Source of the DNA: Pseudomonas anatoliensis
GTDB lineage: Bacteria > Pseudomonadota > Gammaproteobacteria > Pseudomonadales > Pseudomonadaceae
Assembly (NCBI RefSeq): GCF_017976235.1
Contig: NZ_JACVHC010000004.1
Coordinates: forward strand, 62,001 to 126,000
Length of the DNA: 64,000 nucleotides
Direction: 5' to 3'
Of the stretch, positions 28,647 through 37,042 are shown in pieces. Below the pieces are notes generated by a model. It did not search any database and was not told the DNA's origin. It worked only from the letters and a program-made list of their open reading frames with translations. A program made the position numbers and the translations under genes. Within the stretch, counting starts at the first letter, position 1, and every line of letters starts with the position of its first letter.

Positions 28647-29921
28647 ATGTCGGTCGATCCGCAACAACTGCTGCGCGAGCTGTTTGCCACAGCCATCGAC
28701 GCGGCTCATCCGCAGCAAGTCCTCGAAGCCCATCTGCCAGCCGACCGCACCGGTCGGGTGATCGTCATCGGCGCCGGCAAAGCCGCCGCTGCCATGGCGC
28801 AAGTGGTCGAGCGCTGCTGGGAAGGTGAAGTCACAGGCCTGGTTGTGACCCGTTACGGTCACGGCGCCCCGTGCGAAAAAATCGAGGTGGTCGAGGCCGC
28901 GCATCCGGTGCCCGACGCTGCGGGCCTGGCTGTGGCCAAACGCGTGCTGGAACTGGTCAGCAACCTGAGCGAAGACGACCGCGTGATCTTCCTGCTGTCC
29001 GGTGGCGGCTCTGCCCTGCTCGCCCTGCCAGCCGAAAGCATCACGCTTGCCGACAAGCAGTCGATCAACAAAGCCCTGCTCAAATCCGGCGCGACCATCG
29101 GCGAGATGAACTGCGTACGCAAGCACCTCTCGGCGATCAAGGGCGGCCGTCTCGGCAAGGCCTGCTGGCCGGCAACTGTTTACACCTATGCGATTTCCGA
29201 TGTACCGGGCGACCTCGCCACGGTCATCGCTTCCGGCCCGACCGTGGCCGATCCGAGTACTTCAGCCGAAGCCTTGGCGATCATCAAACGCTACGGCATC
29301 GAGATCCCGGCGTCGGTACGCAACTGGCTGCAAAGCCCCGAGTCGGAAACCGTAAAACCCGGCGACCCGAGCCTGGCGCGCAGTCATTTCCAGTTGATCG
29401 CCCGTCCGCAGCAATCGCTTGATGCGGCGGCGGTGAAATGCCGTCAGGCCGGTTTCAGCACGCTGATCCTCGGCGACCTGGAAGGTGAGTCGCGCGAAGT
29501 GGCGAAAGTCCACGCCGGCATCGCCCGCCAGATCATCAACCACGGCCAGCCACTGGCAGCGCCCTGCGTGATCCTCTCCGGCGGCGAAACCACCGTGACC
29601 GTGCGCGGCAATGGCCGTGGCGGCCGCAACGCCGAATTCCTCCTGAGCCTGACCGACAGCCTCAAGGGCCAGCCCGGCGTCTACGCCTTGGCCGGTGACA
29701 CTGACGGCATCGACGGCTCGGAAGACAACGCCGGCGCCATCATGACCCCGGACAGCTACGCCCGCGCCGCCGCCCTTGGCCTGAGCGCCAGCGACGAGCT
29801 GGATAACAACAACGGCTACGGCTACTTCCAGGCACTCGATGCGCTGATCGTCACCGAGCCGACCCGCACCAACGTCAACGACTTCCGCGCCATTCTGATC
29901 CTTGAGAACTCTAAATCATGA
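28647..29921 (+). CDS. ttuD: Glycerate kinase / hydroxypyruvate reductase-annotated protein (TtuD, MOFRL family)
   Basis: A 424-residue type-2 glycerate kinase that phosphorylates glycerate, linking the glyoxylate route to glycolysis. Family blocks are VIGAGKAAAAMAQ near residue 32, LLSGGGSALLALPA near 115, ISDVPGDLATVIASGPT, LSGGETTVTVRGNGRGGRN, and DTDGIDGSEDNAGA. Older annotation calls this family hydroxypyruvate reductase, so the activity should be read with care. It overlaps pykF by four bases (ATGA). Confidence 0.93.
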   Translation: MSVDPQQLLRELFATAIDAAHPQQVLEAHLPADRTGRVIVIGAGKAAAAMAQVVERCWEGEVTGLVVTRYGHGAPCEKIEVVEAAHPVPDAAGLAVAKRVLELVSNLSEDDRVIFLLSGGGSALLALPAESITLADKQSINKALLKSGATIGEMNCVRKHLSAIKGGRLGKACWPATVYTYAISDVPGDLATVIASGPTVADPSTSAEALAIIKRYGIEIPASVRNWLQSPESETVKPGDPSLARSHFQLIARPQQSLDAAAVKCRQAGFSTLILGDLEGESREVAKVHAGIARQIINHGQPLAAPCVILSGGETTVTVRGNGRGGRNAEFLLSLTDSLKGQPGVYALAGDTDGIDGSEDNAGAIMTPDSYARAAALGLSASDELDNNNGYGYFQALDALIVTEPTRTNVNDFRAILILENSKS

Positions 29922-31333
29922 CGCCTGATAAAAAGGTCAAAATCCTCGCCACCCTCGGGCCTGCGGTCGATGGCATTGACGCTATCCGCGAACTGGTCGA
30001 GGCCGGGGTCAATATCTTCCGCCTCAACTTCAGCCACGGTGATCACGCCGACCACGCCAAGCGCTATCAGTGGATCCGCGAAGTCGAGCGCCAGCTCAAC
30101 TATCCGCTGGGCATTCTGATGGACCTGCAAGGGCCGAAACTGCGCGTCGGCAAATTCGCTGACGGCAAGGTGCAGTTGCATCGCGGTCAGGCATTCCGTC
30201 TCGATCTGGACGCGACACCGGGCGATGAGCGCCGGGTGAATCTGCCCCATCCGGAGATTATCGAAGCGCTGGAAGCGGGCATGGATCTGCTGCTCGACGA
30301 CGGCAAACTGCGCCTGCGCGTGGTGACCAAATACGCCGACGCGATCGACACCACCGTGCTCAATGGCGGCGAACTGTCGGATCGCAAAGGTGTGAACGTG
30401 CCACAAGCGGTGCTCGAACTCAGCCCGTTGACCGCCAAGGATCGCCGCGATCTGAGCTTCGGCCTGGAACTGGGTGTGGATTGGGTCGCGCTGTCGTTTG
30501 TGCAGCGTCCGCAAGACATTCTCGAGGCCCGCGCACTGATCGGCGACAAGGCGTTTTTGATGGCGAAAATCGAGAAGCCGTCGGCGGTTGAGCAACTGCG
30601 TGAAATCGCCGAACTGAGCGACGCGATCATGGTTGCTCGCGGTGATCTGGGCGTGGAAGTGCCGGCCGAGAGCGTGCCGCAGATCCAGAAAAACATCATC
30701 ACCACCTGCCGCGAACTCGGCAAACCTGTCGTCGTCGCGACGCAAATGCTCGAGTCGATGCGCTTCTCCCCTGCCCCGACTCGCGCCGAAGTCACCGACG
30801 TTGCCAACGCCGTGGCCGAAGGTGCCGATGCGGTCATGCTGTCGGCGGAAACCGCGTCCGGCGAGTACCCGCTGGAAGCCGTGCAGATGATGAGCAAGAT
30901 CATCCGCCAGGTGGAAAACGGTCCGGATTATCAGACGCAACTGGACGTCAGTCGGCCGAAGGCTGAGGCCACCGTTTCCGATGCAATCAGCTGCGCGATC
31001 CGGCGCATCAGCAACGTGTTGCCGGTTGCCGTTTTGGTCAACTACAGCGAGTCGGGCGCATCGAGCCTGCGTGCATCGCGGGAACGGCCGAAAGCACCGA
31101 TCCTCAACCTGACGCCGAACCTGCAGACCGCGCGCCGTTTGAGCGTGGCGTGGGGCATTCACTCGGTGGTCAACGATCGCCTGCGTCAGGTCGATGAGGT
31201 TTGTTCGACAGCGCTGGAAATCGCCCAGGCGCAGGGAATGGCGGAGCGTGGCGACACGCTGCTGATTACCGCGGGCGTGCCGTTTGGGCAGCCGGGGTCG
31301 ACGAACTCGCTGCGGATCGAAACATTGATCTAA
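29918..31333 (+). CDS. pykF: Pyruvate kinase
   Basis: Converts phosphoenolpyruvate and ADP to pyruvate and ATP. The 471 residues show LATLGPA at 10-16, LNFSHGDH near 35, the metal/substrate block MAKIEKPSAVEQ, MVARGDLGVEVP, and VVATQMLESM. The C-terminal domain is complete. It is translationally coupled to ttuD and completes the glyoxylate-to-pyruvate operon. Pseudomonas usually has a second pyruvate kinase elsewhere; this is the gcl-linked one. Confidence 0.97.
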   Translation: MTPDKKVKILATLGPAVDGIDAIRELVEAGVNIFRLNFSHGDHADHAKRYQWIREVERQLNYPLGILMDLQGPKLRVGKFADGKVQLHRGQAFRLDLDATPGDERRVNLPHPEIIEALEAGMDLLLDDGKLRLRVVTKYADAIDTTVLNGGELSDRKGVNVPQAVLELSPLTAKDRRDLSFGLELGVDWVALSFVQRPQDILEARALIGDKAFLMAKIEKPSAVEQLREIAELSDAIMVARGDLGVEVPAESVPQIQKNIITTCRELGKPVVVATQMLESMRFSPAPTRAEVTDVANAVAEGADAVMLSAETASGEYPLEAVQMMSKIIRQVENGPDYQTQLDVSRPKAEATVSDAISCAIRRISNVLPVAVLVNYSESGASSLRASRERPKAPILNLTPNLQTARRLSVAWGIHSVVNDRLRQVDEVCSTALEIAQAQGMAERGDTLLITAGVPFGQPGSTNSLRIETLI

Positions 31334-31380
31334 GCAACACTTCTGCTCTTAACAACAGTTTCGATGTAAGTACAAAAACC

Positions 31381-31516
31381 TGTGGTGAGGGGATTTATCC
31401 CCGACTGGCTGCGCAGCAGTCATCGCTTTTGGGGGCCGACGGTTTTCACAGAAAAACCGCATTCACCGACTGGGGGCTGCTTCGCAGCCCATCGGGGATA
31501 AATCCCCTCGCCACAG
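31381..31516. repeat. Inverted repeat with TGTGGTGAGGGGATTTATCC arms (family D)
   Basis: TGTGGTGAGGGGATTTATCC at the left and GGGATAAATCCCCTCGCCAC at the right form a long inverted repeat around about 85 bp. The right arm also contains an inner GGGCTGCTTCGCAGCCC hairpin. It lies between pykF and the urea transporter, and may serve as a 3' element for pykF. Confidence 0.85.
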
Positions 31517-31563
31517 TTACTCGCAAGACCTTTTGCTTTTCCAACTGCCCAGATTTTTTCGAC

Positions 31564-32478
31564 ATGCCTGCCAAACATTTCAACACCCACTGCCCCGACT
31601 GGGCCGAGGCTTTGCTCAACGGTTTCAGTCAGATATTTCTCCAGCGCCATCCGCTGTGCGGCCTGCTGTGTCTGCTGGCGATCCTGCTGACCGCGCCTGT
31701 GCTGTTCGCCGGTGCGCTGCTGGGCGCCGTCGCCGGATTGCTGACTGCGCAACGGCGAAACTACGCCAAGGCTGATCGCCAGGCCGGGTTGTTCAGTTAC
31801 AACGGTGTTCTGCTCGGCTTGTTGCTGAGCCTCTATTTCCCTTGGTCACCGCTGCTGCCGCCGCTGATTCTTGCCGCCGGCGGCTTAAGCGCGATGCTCA
31901 CGCAACAATGGCTCAAACATGTGTACCGCAACCGATCCATACCGGCCTACACCTCGCCGTTCGTGGCCATGAGTTGGGTGTTACTGCTGTTCGCCGAACC
32001 GTCGGCGCCGATGGCTCACGTCGAGATGAACCTGCTCAATCTGCTCGCTGCCGAGTTCAAAGGGCTCGGTCAGGTGATGTTCCTCGGGCATCCATTGGCC
32101 GGGGTGTTGATTGCCATCGGTTTGCTGATCGCTGATCGCCGCGCTTTTGCCTGGGCACTGCTGGCTTCTGCAATCGGGCTCGCGTCGAGTCTGCTGCACC
32201 ACGAAACCGGTTCCGCGCTGCTGGGCCTGGGCAGCTACAACGCCGTACTCGCCGCCCTCGCCTTCAGTGCTCAACGCGAACAACCGTGGTTGCCCTTGCT
32301 CGGCATCGTCCTGGCATTGCTGATCACACCGCTGTTCGCCGCCATGGGTCTGGCCACATTGACCGCGCCGTTCATCCTGGCCTGCTGGCTGATCCGCGCC
32401 GGTATCCAGATGCTTGGCAAAGCCAACGTCGACAGCACGCCTTGCGCTCAAGGGGAGAATCAACCTAGGCTGCGCTGA
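31564..32478 (+). CDS. Urea transporter (UT family)
   Basis: A 304-residue membrane protein with about ten helices in two related halves. Family motifs are GLFSYNGVLLGLLLSLYF (first half) and GLGSYNAVLAALAF (second half), the repeated NxVL-type pore signature of bacterial urea channels, with TSPFVAMSW and TAPFILACW in equivalent places. ATG 31564 is chosen; the longer upstream frame runs through the inverted repeat. Its ribosome-binding site is weak. No urease genes are in view. Confidence 0.9.
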   Translation: MPAKHFNTHCPDWAEALLNGFSQIFLQRHPLCGLLCLLAILLTAPVLFAGALLGAVAGLLTAQRRNYAKADRQAGLFSYNGVLLGLLLSLYFPWSPLLPPLILAAGGLSAMLTQQWLKHVYRNRSIPAYTSPFVAMSWVLLLFAEPSAPMAHVEMNLLNLLAAEFKGLGQVMFLGHPLAGVLIAIGLLIADRRAFAWALLASAIGLASSLLHHETGSALLGLGSYNAVLAALAFSAQREQPWLPLLGIVLALLITPLFAAMGLATLTAPFILACWLIRAGIQMLGKANVDSTPCAQGENQPRLR

Positions 32479-32499
32479 TCTTTGATTCAGGCGTTATTC

Positions 32500-33324
32500 A
32501 TGGACAGCAGCAACAACTGGCGTGAACGGCTTTACGTCATGATTTTCCAGAGCGATACCCTCGCAGGGCGGCGCTTCGACGGCATTTTGCTGTTGATCAT
32601 CCTCGCCAGCCTGGTGATCGTGATGCTCGACAGCATCGACAGCATTCACCAGAACTACGCCAACGTGCTGGCCTACATCGAGTGGGGTTTCACGATCATC
32701 TTTCTCGGTGAGTACATCCTGCGTCTTTACTGTTCGCCCAAGCCGCTGCGCTATGCCTTCAGTTTTTACGGGTTGGTGGATTTGCTGGCGATCGTGCCGG
32801 GCATTCTCGCGCTGTATTACAGCGATGCGCAGTATCTGCTGATTATTCGCATCATCCGCATGCTGCGGATTTTCCGCGTGCTCAAGCTCAGCCCGTACCT
32901 CAAGCAAGCCAACTACTTGATGTCGGCGCTGCGCGGCAGCAAACAGAAAATCGTGGTGTTTCTGGTCAGTGTCTGCACGCTGGTGACGGTGTTCGGTACG
33001 TTGATGTACGTGATCGAAGGCCCGGAGCACGGCTTCACCAGCATTCCCAAAGGCATCTATTGGGCTATCGTGACGCTGACCACCGTGGGTTTTGGCGACA
33101 TCGTGCCTAAGACGCCGTTAGGGCAGGTAATTTCGTCGCTGGTGATGATCACCGGTTACTCGATCATCGCCGTGCCCACCGGGATTTTCACCGCCGAACT
33201 GGCCAACGCCATGCGCGGCGAACAGCTGCAACATGATTGCCCGGTGTGCAAGAAGAACAGCCACGAACATGGCGCGGCATTCTGCTCGCGGTGTGGCAAC
33301 GCATTGTTCAAAAAAATGGAATAA
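32500..33324 (+). CDS. Voltage-gated-type potassium channel with C-terminal zinc ribbon
   Basis: A 274-residue six-helix ion channel. S4 carries arginines at 117, 120, 123 and 126 (RIIRMLRIFRVLK); the selectivity filter TTVGFGD is at 194-200, matching K+ channels. After S6 (about 205-230) a short tail holds CPVC at 247-250 and CSRC at 262-265, a probable zinc ribbon. ATG 32500 is used; a TTG at 32482 lies close to the previous stop. It follows the urea transporter by 21 bp and may be co-transcribed. Confidence 0.92.
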   Translation: MDSSNNWRERLYVMIFQSDTLAGRRFDGILLLIILASLVIVMLDSIDSIHQNYANVLAYIEWGFTIIFLGEYILRLYCSPKPLRYAFSFYGLVDLLAIVPGILALYYSDAQYLLIIRIIRMLRIFRVLKLSPYLKQANYLMSALRGSKQKIVVFLVSVCTLVTVFGTLMYVIEGPEHGFTSIPKGIYWAIVTLTTVGFGDIVPKTPLGQVISSLVMITGYSIIAVPTGIFTAELANAMRGEQLQHDCPVCKKNSHEHGAAFCSRCGNALFKKME

Positions 33325-33394
33325 GCAAAGAGCTTTTTAATCTTTAAAGGACTATGCGCTGCCCGTTATAGTCAGTGGCAATTAAACATCACTC

Positions 33395-33477
33395 CCTGTA
33401 GGAGCTGCCGAAGGCTGCGATCTTTTGATGTTTGTCTATAAGATCAAAAGATCGCAGGCCTTCTGCAGCTCCTACAT
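33395..33477. repeat. REP pair, family B, upstream of sbp
   Basis: Inverted family-B doublet with one variant core (CAGGCCTTCTGC). It ends 23 bp before the sbp GTG, so it would fall in the sbp leader or promoter. Confidence 0.9.
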
Positions 33478-33500
33478 ACATAAACAACAAGGAATGCGCA

Positions 33501-34499
33501 GTGAAAAAACTCTTTGGCGCCTCACTTCTCGCCGCTGGTCTCGCGTTCGGCAGCGTGGCTCAAGCCGCACCGACCCTGCTCAACGTTTCATACGACGTGA
33601 TGCGCGATTTCTACAAGGACTACAACACTGCGTTCCAGAAACACTGGCAAGCCGAGCACAACGAAAACATCACCGTGCAGATGTCCTTCGGCGGTTCGAG
33701 CAAGCAGGCGCGGTCGGTCATCGACGGCTTGCCGGCTGACGTCATCACCATGAACATGGCGACCGACATCAACGCCCTCGCCGACAACGGCAAACTGGTG
33801 CCGGAGAACTGGGTCACACGCCTGCCAAACAACAGCGCGCCGTTCACTTCCGCCACCGTGTTCATCGTCCGCAAAGGCAACCCGAAAGCCCTGAAAGACT
33901 GGCCGGATCTGCTCAAGGATGGCGTACAAGTGATCGTGCCGAACCCGAAAACGTCGGGCAACGGTCGCTATACCTACCTGTCGGCATGGGGCTATGTGCT
34001 GAAGAACGGCGGTGACGAGAACAAGGCCAAGGAGTTCGTCGGCAAACTGTTCAAGCAAGCGCCAGTGCTCGATACCGGTGGCCGCGCCGCCACCACCACG
34101 TTCATGACCAACCAGATCGGCGACGTGCTGGTGACCTTCGAGAATGAAGCCGAAATGATCGCTCGCGAATTTGGTCGGGATCAGTTTGAAGTCGTCTACC
34201 CAAGTGTCTCCGCCGAGGCCGAGCCACCGGTTTCGGTGGTCGACAAAGTCGTCGACAAGAAAGGCTCGCGTGCGGCCGCTGATGAATATCTGAAGTACCT
34301 GTGGTCGCCACAAGGCCAGGAAATTGCTGCGGCCAACTACCTGCGTCCGCGTGATCCGGCGGTGCTGGCGAAGTACACCGATCGTTTCCCGAAAGTTGAT
34401 TTCCTCTCGGTGGAGAAGACTTTTGGCGACTGGCGCACCGTGCAAAAGACGCACTTTAATGATGGTGGGGTTTTTGATCAGATTTACACGGGGCAGTAA
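33501..34499 (+). CDS. sbp: Periplasmic sulfate-binding protein
   Basis: A 332-residue sulfate/thiosulfate ABC-transporter binding protein. The signal peptide is (V)KKLFGASLLAAGLAFGSVAQA. The mature protein begins APTLLNVSYDVMRDFYKDYN, followed by FGGSSKQARSVIDGLPADV and NPKTSGNGRYTYL, all family landmarks. The GTG start at 33501 has an AAGGA site; the in-frame ATG at 33432 lies in the REP pair. A terminator follows at once and no cysT/W/A genes are near, so permease and ATPase must be encoded elsewhere. Confidence 0.95.
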   Translation: MKKLFGASLLAAGLAFGSVAQAAPTLLNVSYDVMRDFYKDYNTAFQKHWQAEHNENITVQMSFGGSSKQARSVIDGLPADVITMNMATDINALADNGKLVPENWVTRLPNNSAPFTSATVFIVRKGNPKALKDWPDLLKDGVQVIVPNPKTSGNGRYTYLSAWGYVLKNGGDENKAKEFVGKLFKQAPVLDTGGRAATTTFMTNQIGDVLVTFENEAEMIAREFGRDQFEVVYPSVSAEAEPPVSVVDKVVDKKGSRAAADEYLKYLWSPQGQEIAAANYLRPRDPAVLAKYTDRFPKVDFLSVEKTFGDWRTVQKTHFNDGGVFDQIYTGQ

Positions 34500-34520
34500 G
34501 GTTTAAGCGGTGATGAAAAA

Positions 34521-34547
34521 GGCGACCTCGGCAGGTCGCCTTTTTTG
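34521..34547 (+). terminator. Intrinsic terminator of sbp
   Basis: GGCGACCT, a CGGC loop, AGGTCGCC and a run of six T residues, 22 bp after the sbp stop. Confidence 0.95.
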
Positions 34548-34559
34548 TGGCCAGAATTC

Positions 34560-34752
34560 ACCCTCACCCCAACCCTCCCGAAACGTCGGACCGCCCGGAG
34601 GGAGAGGGGGCCGACCGCGTTGTTTTGCGTCATGCGTCGACCTGAAAGATTGTGGCGATTATGGATTCGGTCACGCTCGTTCAGGTCGGCGTATTTCTCA
34701 AGCATCCCCCAATCAGTTCCCTCTCCCTCGGGAGAGGGCTAGGGTGAGGGGG
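34560..34752. repeat. Long inverted repeat with CCCTCACCCCAACCCTC arms (family E)
   Basis: CCCTCACCCCAACCCTC...GGAGGGAGAGGGG at the left pairs with CCCTCTCCCTCGGGAGAGGG and CTAGGGTGAGGGG at the right. The arms enclose about 100 bp without a gene. The rest of 34753-34961, up to the MFS gene, shows no clear feature except the presumed MFS promoter. Confidence 0.85.
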
Positions 34753-34961
34753 GAGCTTGTGATCATAAGCACGCTATCGAACAGATGTAAGTGAATGTAT
34801 CATCGACGCTCATCGGTCGGACGCAAGGTCCACCCAGGATGACACGCTGAAACACCCCAACATCGCGCACCTTGATAACTGATATCAACCCAAGGCGTCT
34901 TCTGCCCGCCCCGTTTGTCCCATAGCCTCACCGCATTCCTTTCGCTGGATCGAGAAACCCT

Positions 34962-36149
34962 ATGACCGCCACGACTCACGCAATGACCCGAGGCATGGTG
35001 CTGCTGTTCGCATTCTGCTGCGGCGCCATCGTTGCCAACATCTACTACGCGCAGCCGATCATCGGCCTGATCGCGCCAGACATCGGTCTGACCGACACTA
35101 TGGCCAGTTTCATCGTCTCGCTGACGCAGATCGGCTACGCGCTGGGCCTGTTCTTTCTGGTGCCGTTGGCGGACCTGCTGGAAAACCGTCGGTTGATGAT
35201 CATCACCACCGTCGTGGCGATTGCGAGCCTGCTGGCTGCGGCGTTCACCGACCAGCCCAACCTGTTTCTGCTGATCTCGTTGCTGGTTGGCTTCAGTTCG
35301 GTGTCGGTGCAGATCCTGATTCCATTGGCCGCACATCTGGCGCCTGAGGAATCTCGCGGCCGAGTTGTCGGCGGAATCATGGGCGGCTTGCTGCTGGGCA
35401 TCCTGTTAGCGCGGCCGGTGTCGAGCGTGGTCGCTGACCACTTGGGCTGGCGGGCAATGTTCATGATCGCGGCGGCGTTGATGGCGGCGATCAGCGTGGT
35501 GCTGGCACTGACAGTTCCCAAGCGCCAACCCGATCACAGCGCGTCCTACGGCCAATTGCTCGGCTCGCTGTGGACACTGTTGCGCCAGCAACCGGTGCTG
35601 CGTCAGCGTGCGTTTTATCAGGGCTGCATGTTCGCCGCGTTCAGTCTGTTCTGGACCGCAGTGCCGCTGGAACTGGCGCGCAATCATGGTCTGTCGCAAA
35701 CCGAGATCGCGATCTTCGCCCTGGTCGGCGCCATCGGTGCCATCGCCGCGCCAATCAGCGGCCGCCTGGCCGATGCCGGCCACACACGCATCGCGTCCTT
35801 GCTGGCCATGCTGTTCGCCAGTCTGAGCTTCCTGCCCGCCTTCATCCACCCGGCCTACAGCGTCATCGGCCTGGCCGTGACCGGCGTCGTCCTCGACTTC
35901 TGCGTGCAGATGAACATGGTGCTCGGCCAACGCGCGGTGTACTCGCTGGACGCCAAAAGCCGTGGTCGTCTGAACGCGCTGTACATGACCAGCATCTTCA
36001 TCGGCGGCGCTTTCGGCTCGTCGGTGGCCAGCGCGGTGTATGAGCATGGTGGCTGGTTGTGGATCGTGATTGTCGGCAGCGTATTTCCGCTGCTGGCGTT
36101 GTTGCGATTCTTGAGTGTTTCTGAAAAGCGCTCACTGGCGGCTGCCTGA
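34962..36149 (+). CDS. MFS transporter (drug/metabolite efflux type)
   Basis: A 395-residue, 12-helix major facilitator. IVANIYYAQPIIGLIAPDIG starts helix 1; the loop 2-3 motif is PLADLLENRRLMI (a variant of GxxxDRxGRR), and HLAPEESRGRVVGGIMGG and PISGRLADAGHTR are also typical. It resembles the YnfM/YgaY-like group of putative exporters; the substrate cannot be inferred. It is monocistronic, convergent with hicB across a strong hairpin. Confidence 0.88.
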   Translation: MTATTHAMTRGMVLLFAFCCGAIVANIYYAQPIIGLIAPDIGLTDTMASFIVSLTQIGYALGLFFLVPLADLLENRRLMIITTVVAIASLLAAAFTDQPNLFLLISLLVGFSSVSVQILIPLAAHLAPEESRGRVVGGIMGGLLLGILLARPVSSVVADHLGWRAMFMIAAALMAAISVVLALTVPKRQPDHSASYGQLLGSLWTLLRQQPVLRQRAFYQGCMFAAFSLFWTAVPLELARNHGLSQTEIAIFALVGAIGAIAAPISGRLADAGHTRIASLLAMLFASLSFLPAFIHPAYSVIGLAVTGVVLDFCVQMNMVLGQRAVYSLDAKSRGRLNALYMTSIFIGGAFGSSVASAVYEHGGWLWIVIVGSVFPLLALLRFLSVSEKRSLAAA

Positions 36150-36175
36150 CACGCTAAAAATATCGCCAGCAGACT

Positions 36176-36211
36176 CGCCCCCACAGGTTAAGCACTGACC
36201 CTGTGGGGGCG
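36176..36211. terminator. GC-rich hairpin between MFS gene and hicB
   Basis: CGCCCCCACAGG pairs perfectly with CCTGTGGGGGCG around a 12-nt loop. It lies between convergent stops (26 bp after the MFS stop, 7 bp after hicB). There is no long T run on either side. The stem resembles a decayed family-C REP. Confidence 0.65.
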
Positions 36212-36217
36212 TTGTCG

Positions 36218-36622
36218 TCAATATCGAACCAATTTTTCCATCGCCGCATCCGCCAGAAACGAGGAGCGGCTTTTGACGTTGTGCTCGCGCACATAACGGT
36301 CGATTCGCTGGATCACGTAACCGGGCAGCGTCACATTGACCTTTTCGGTCTTGCCCAGATACGGCGAGATATCCAGCTCAAGCATGCCCCAGCCCATCTC
36401 GGCAAATTCCGGATTATTGCGATGTGCCGCCGCCGAGGTTGGCAGCGGAACCGAATGCCCATCCGCCACAATCTCTTGCAGCATGATGTGCGCGATCTCA
36501 ACTGCCGCGTTGTAGGCATCTTCAAAGGTATCCCCGGCCGTGACGGCGCCAGGAATATCGGGGATCTGAATACCAATGGCGGTGCTCTCATCGCCCCACT
36601 CGATGCAGATTGGATATTGCAT
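36218..36622 (-). CDS. hicB: HicB antitoxin with ribbon-helix-helix domain
   Basis: A 134-residue antitoxin. The N-terminal half (MQYPICIEWGDESTAIGIQI and IPGAVTAGDTFEDAYNAAVE) is the partially degraded RNase-H-like HicB fold that masks HicA. The C-terminal part (KVNVTLPGYVIQRIDRYVRE, then SRSSFLADAAMEKL) is a ribbon-helix-helix DNA-binding segment, so it can autorepress. It shares one base with the hicA stop (TAATG). An operator-like palindrome lies upstream of hicA. Confidence 0.94.
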   Translation of the reverse strand: MQYPICIEWGDESTAIGIQIPDIPGAVTAGDTFEDAYNAAVEIAHIMLQEIVADGHSVPLPTSAAAHRNNPEFAEMGWGMLELDISPYLGKTEKVNVTLPGYVIQRIDRYVREHNVKSRSSFLADAAMEKLVRY

Positions 36623-36834
36623 TATGGATCTCCTTCATAGCTGGCTGGCGGGTTGTACAACCCGGCACGCCTCCTGATGCTTCTGACCGTTCCCAATGGC
36701 AAATCCTTTTTCGAATGCGGGACGGGAATCGTGTTCGGGTTGTAACGGTGCCTGAAGATGTGATGACTGCCGGTGACACGATCCAGCGTCCAGCCTGCTT
36801 CCTCCAGCTCCTTGATCAATAACCTGCTTTGCAC
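36622..36834 (-). CDS. hicA: HicA toxin (mRNA interferase)
   Basis: A 70-residue double-stranded-RNA-binding-like toxin that cleaves mRNA. LLIKELEEAGWTLDRVTGSH holds the conserved catalytic histidine at position 24 (GSHH); IPVPHSKKDLPLGTVRSI follows. The GTG start at 36834 has a strong AAGGAGG site six bases upstream; the longer TTG frame overlaps that site and is rejected. hicA precedes hicB, the usual order. Confidence 0.94.
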   Translation of the reverse strand: MQSRLLIKELEEAGWTLDRVTGSHHIFRHRYNPNTIPVPHSKKDLPLGTVRSIRRRAGLYNPPASYEGDP

Positions 36835-36864
36835 CAATCGCCTCCTTGCCAAGGTCCGTTAAAA

Positions 36865-36880
36865 ATAACTCTAGAGTTAT
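36865..36880. promoter_or_regulatory. Palindromic operator candidate of hicAB
   Basis: ATAACTCTAGAGTTAT is a perfect 16-bp palindrome 31 bp upstream of hicA. On the minus strand TTGAGT and TATTTT lie 17 bp apart around it, so the palindrome would occupy the promoter spacer. Binding by the HicB RHH domain is inferred. Confidence 0.75.
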
Positions 36881-37011
36881 CTTTACTCAAGCACAGAAAG
36901 TGGCAGTGCGACGTCTGGTTGTTTTACAGGGTGTGATTGGAACCGCAAAACCCTGAGCTTTGCGCAGCACTTCCTTGAGCAATTTCTGTGTGAACCCAAC
37001 AGGCACACAGC

Positions 37012-37039
37012 AAAACGGCGATCCGAGGATCGCCGTTTT
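37012..37039 (-). terminator. Terminator of the lipoprotein gene
   Basis: AAAACGGCGATC, a CGAG loop and GATCGCCGTTTT form a perfect 12-bp stem, A-rich on one side and T-rich on the other, so it would work in both directions. It lies 3 bp after the stop of the minus-strand gene. Confidence 0.88.
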
Positions 37040-37042
37040 CAT

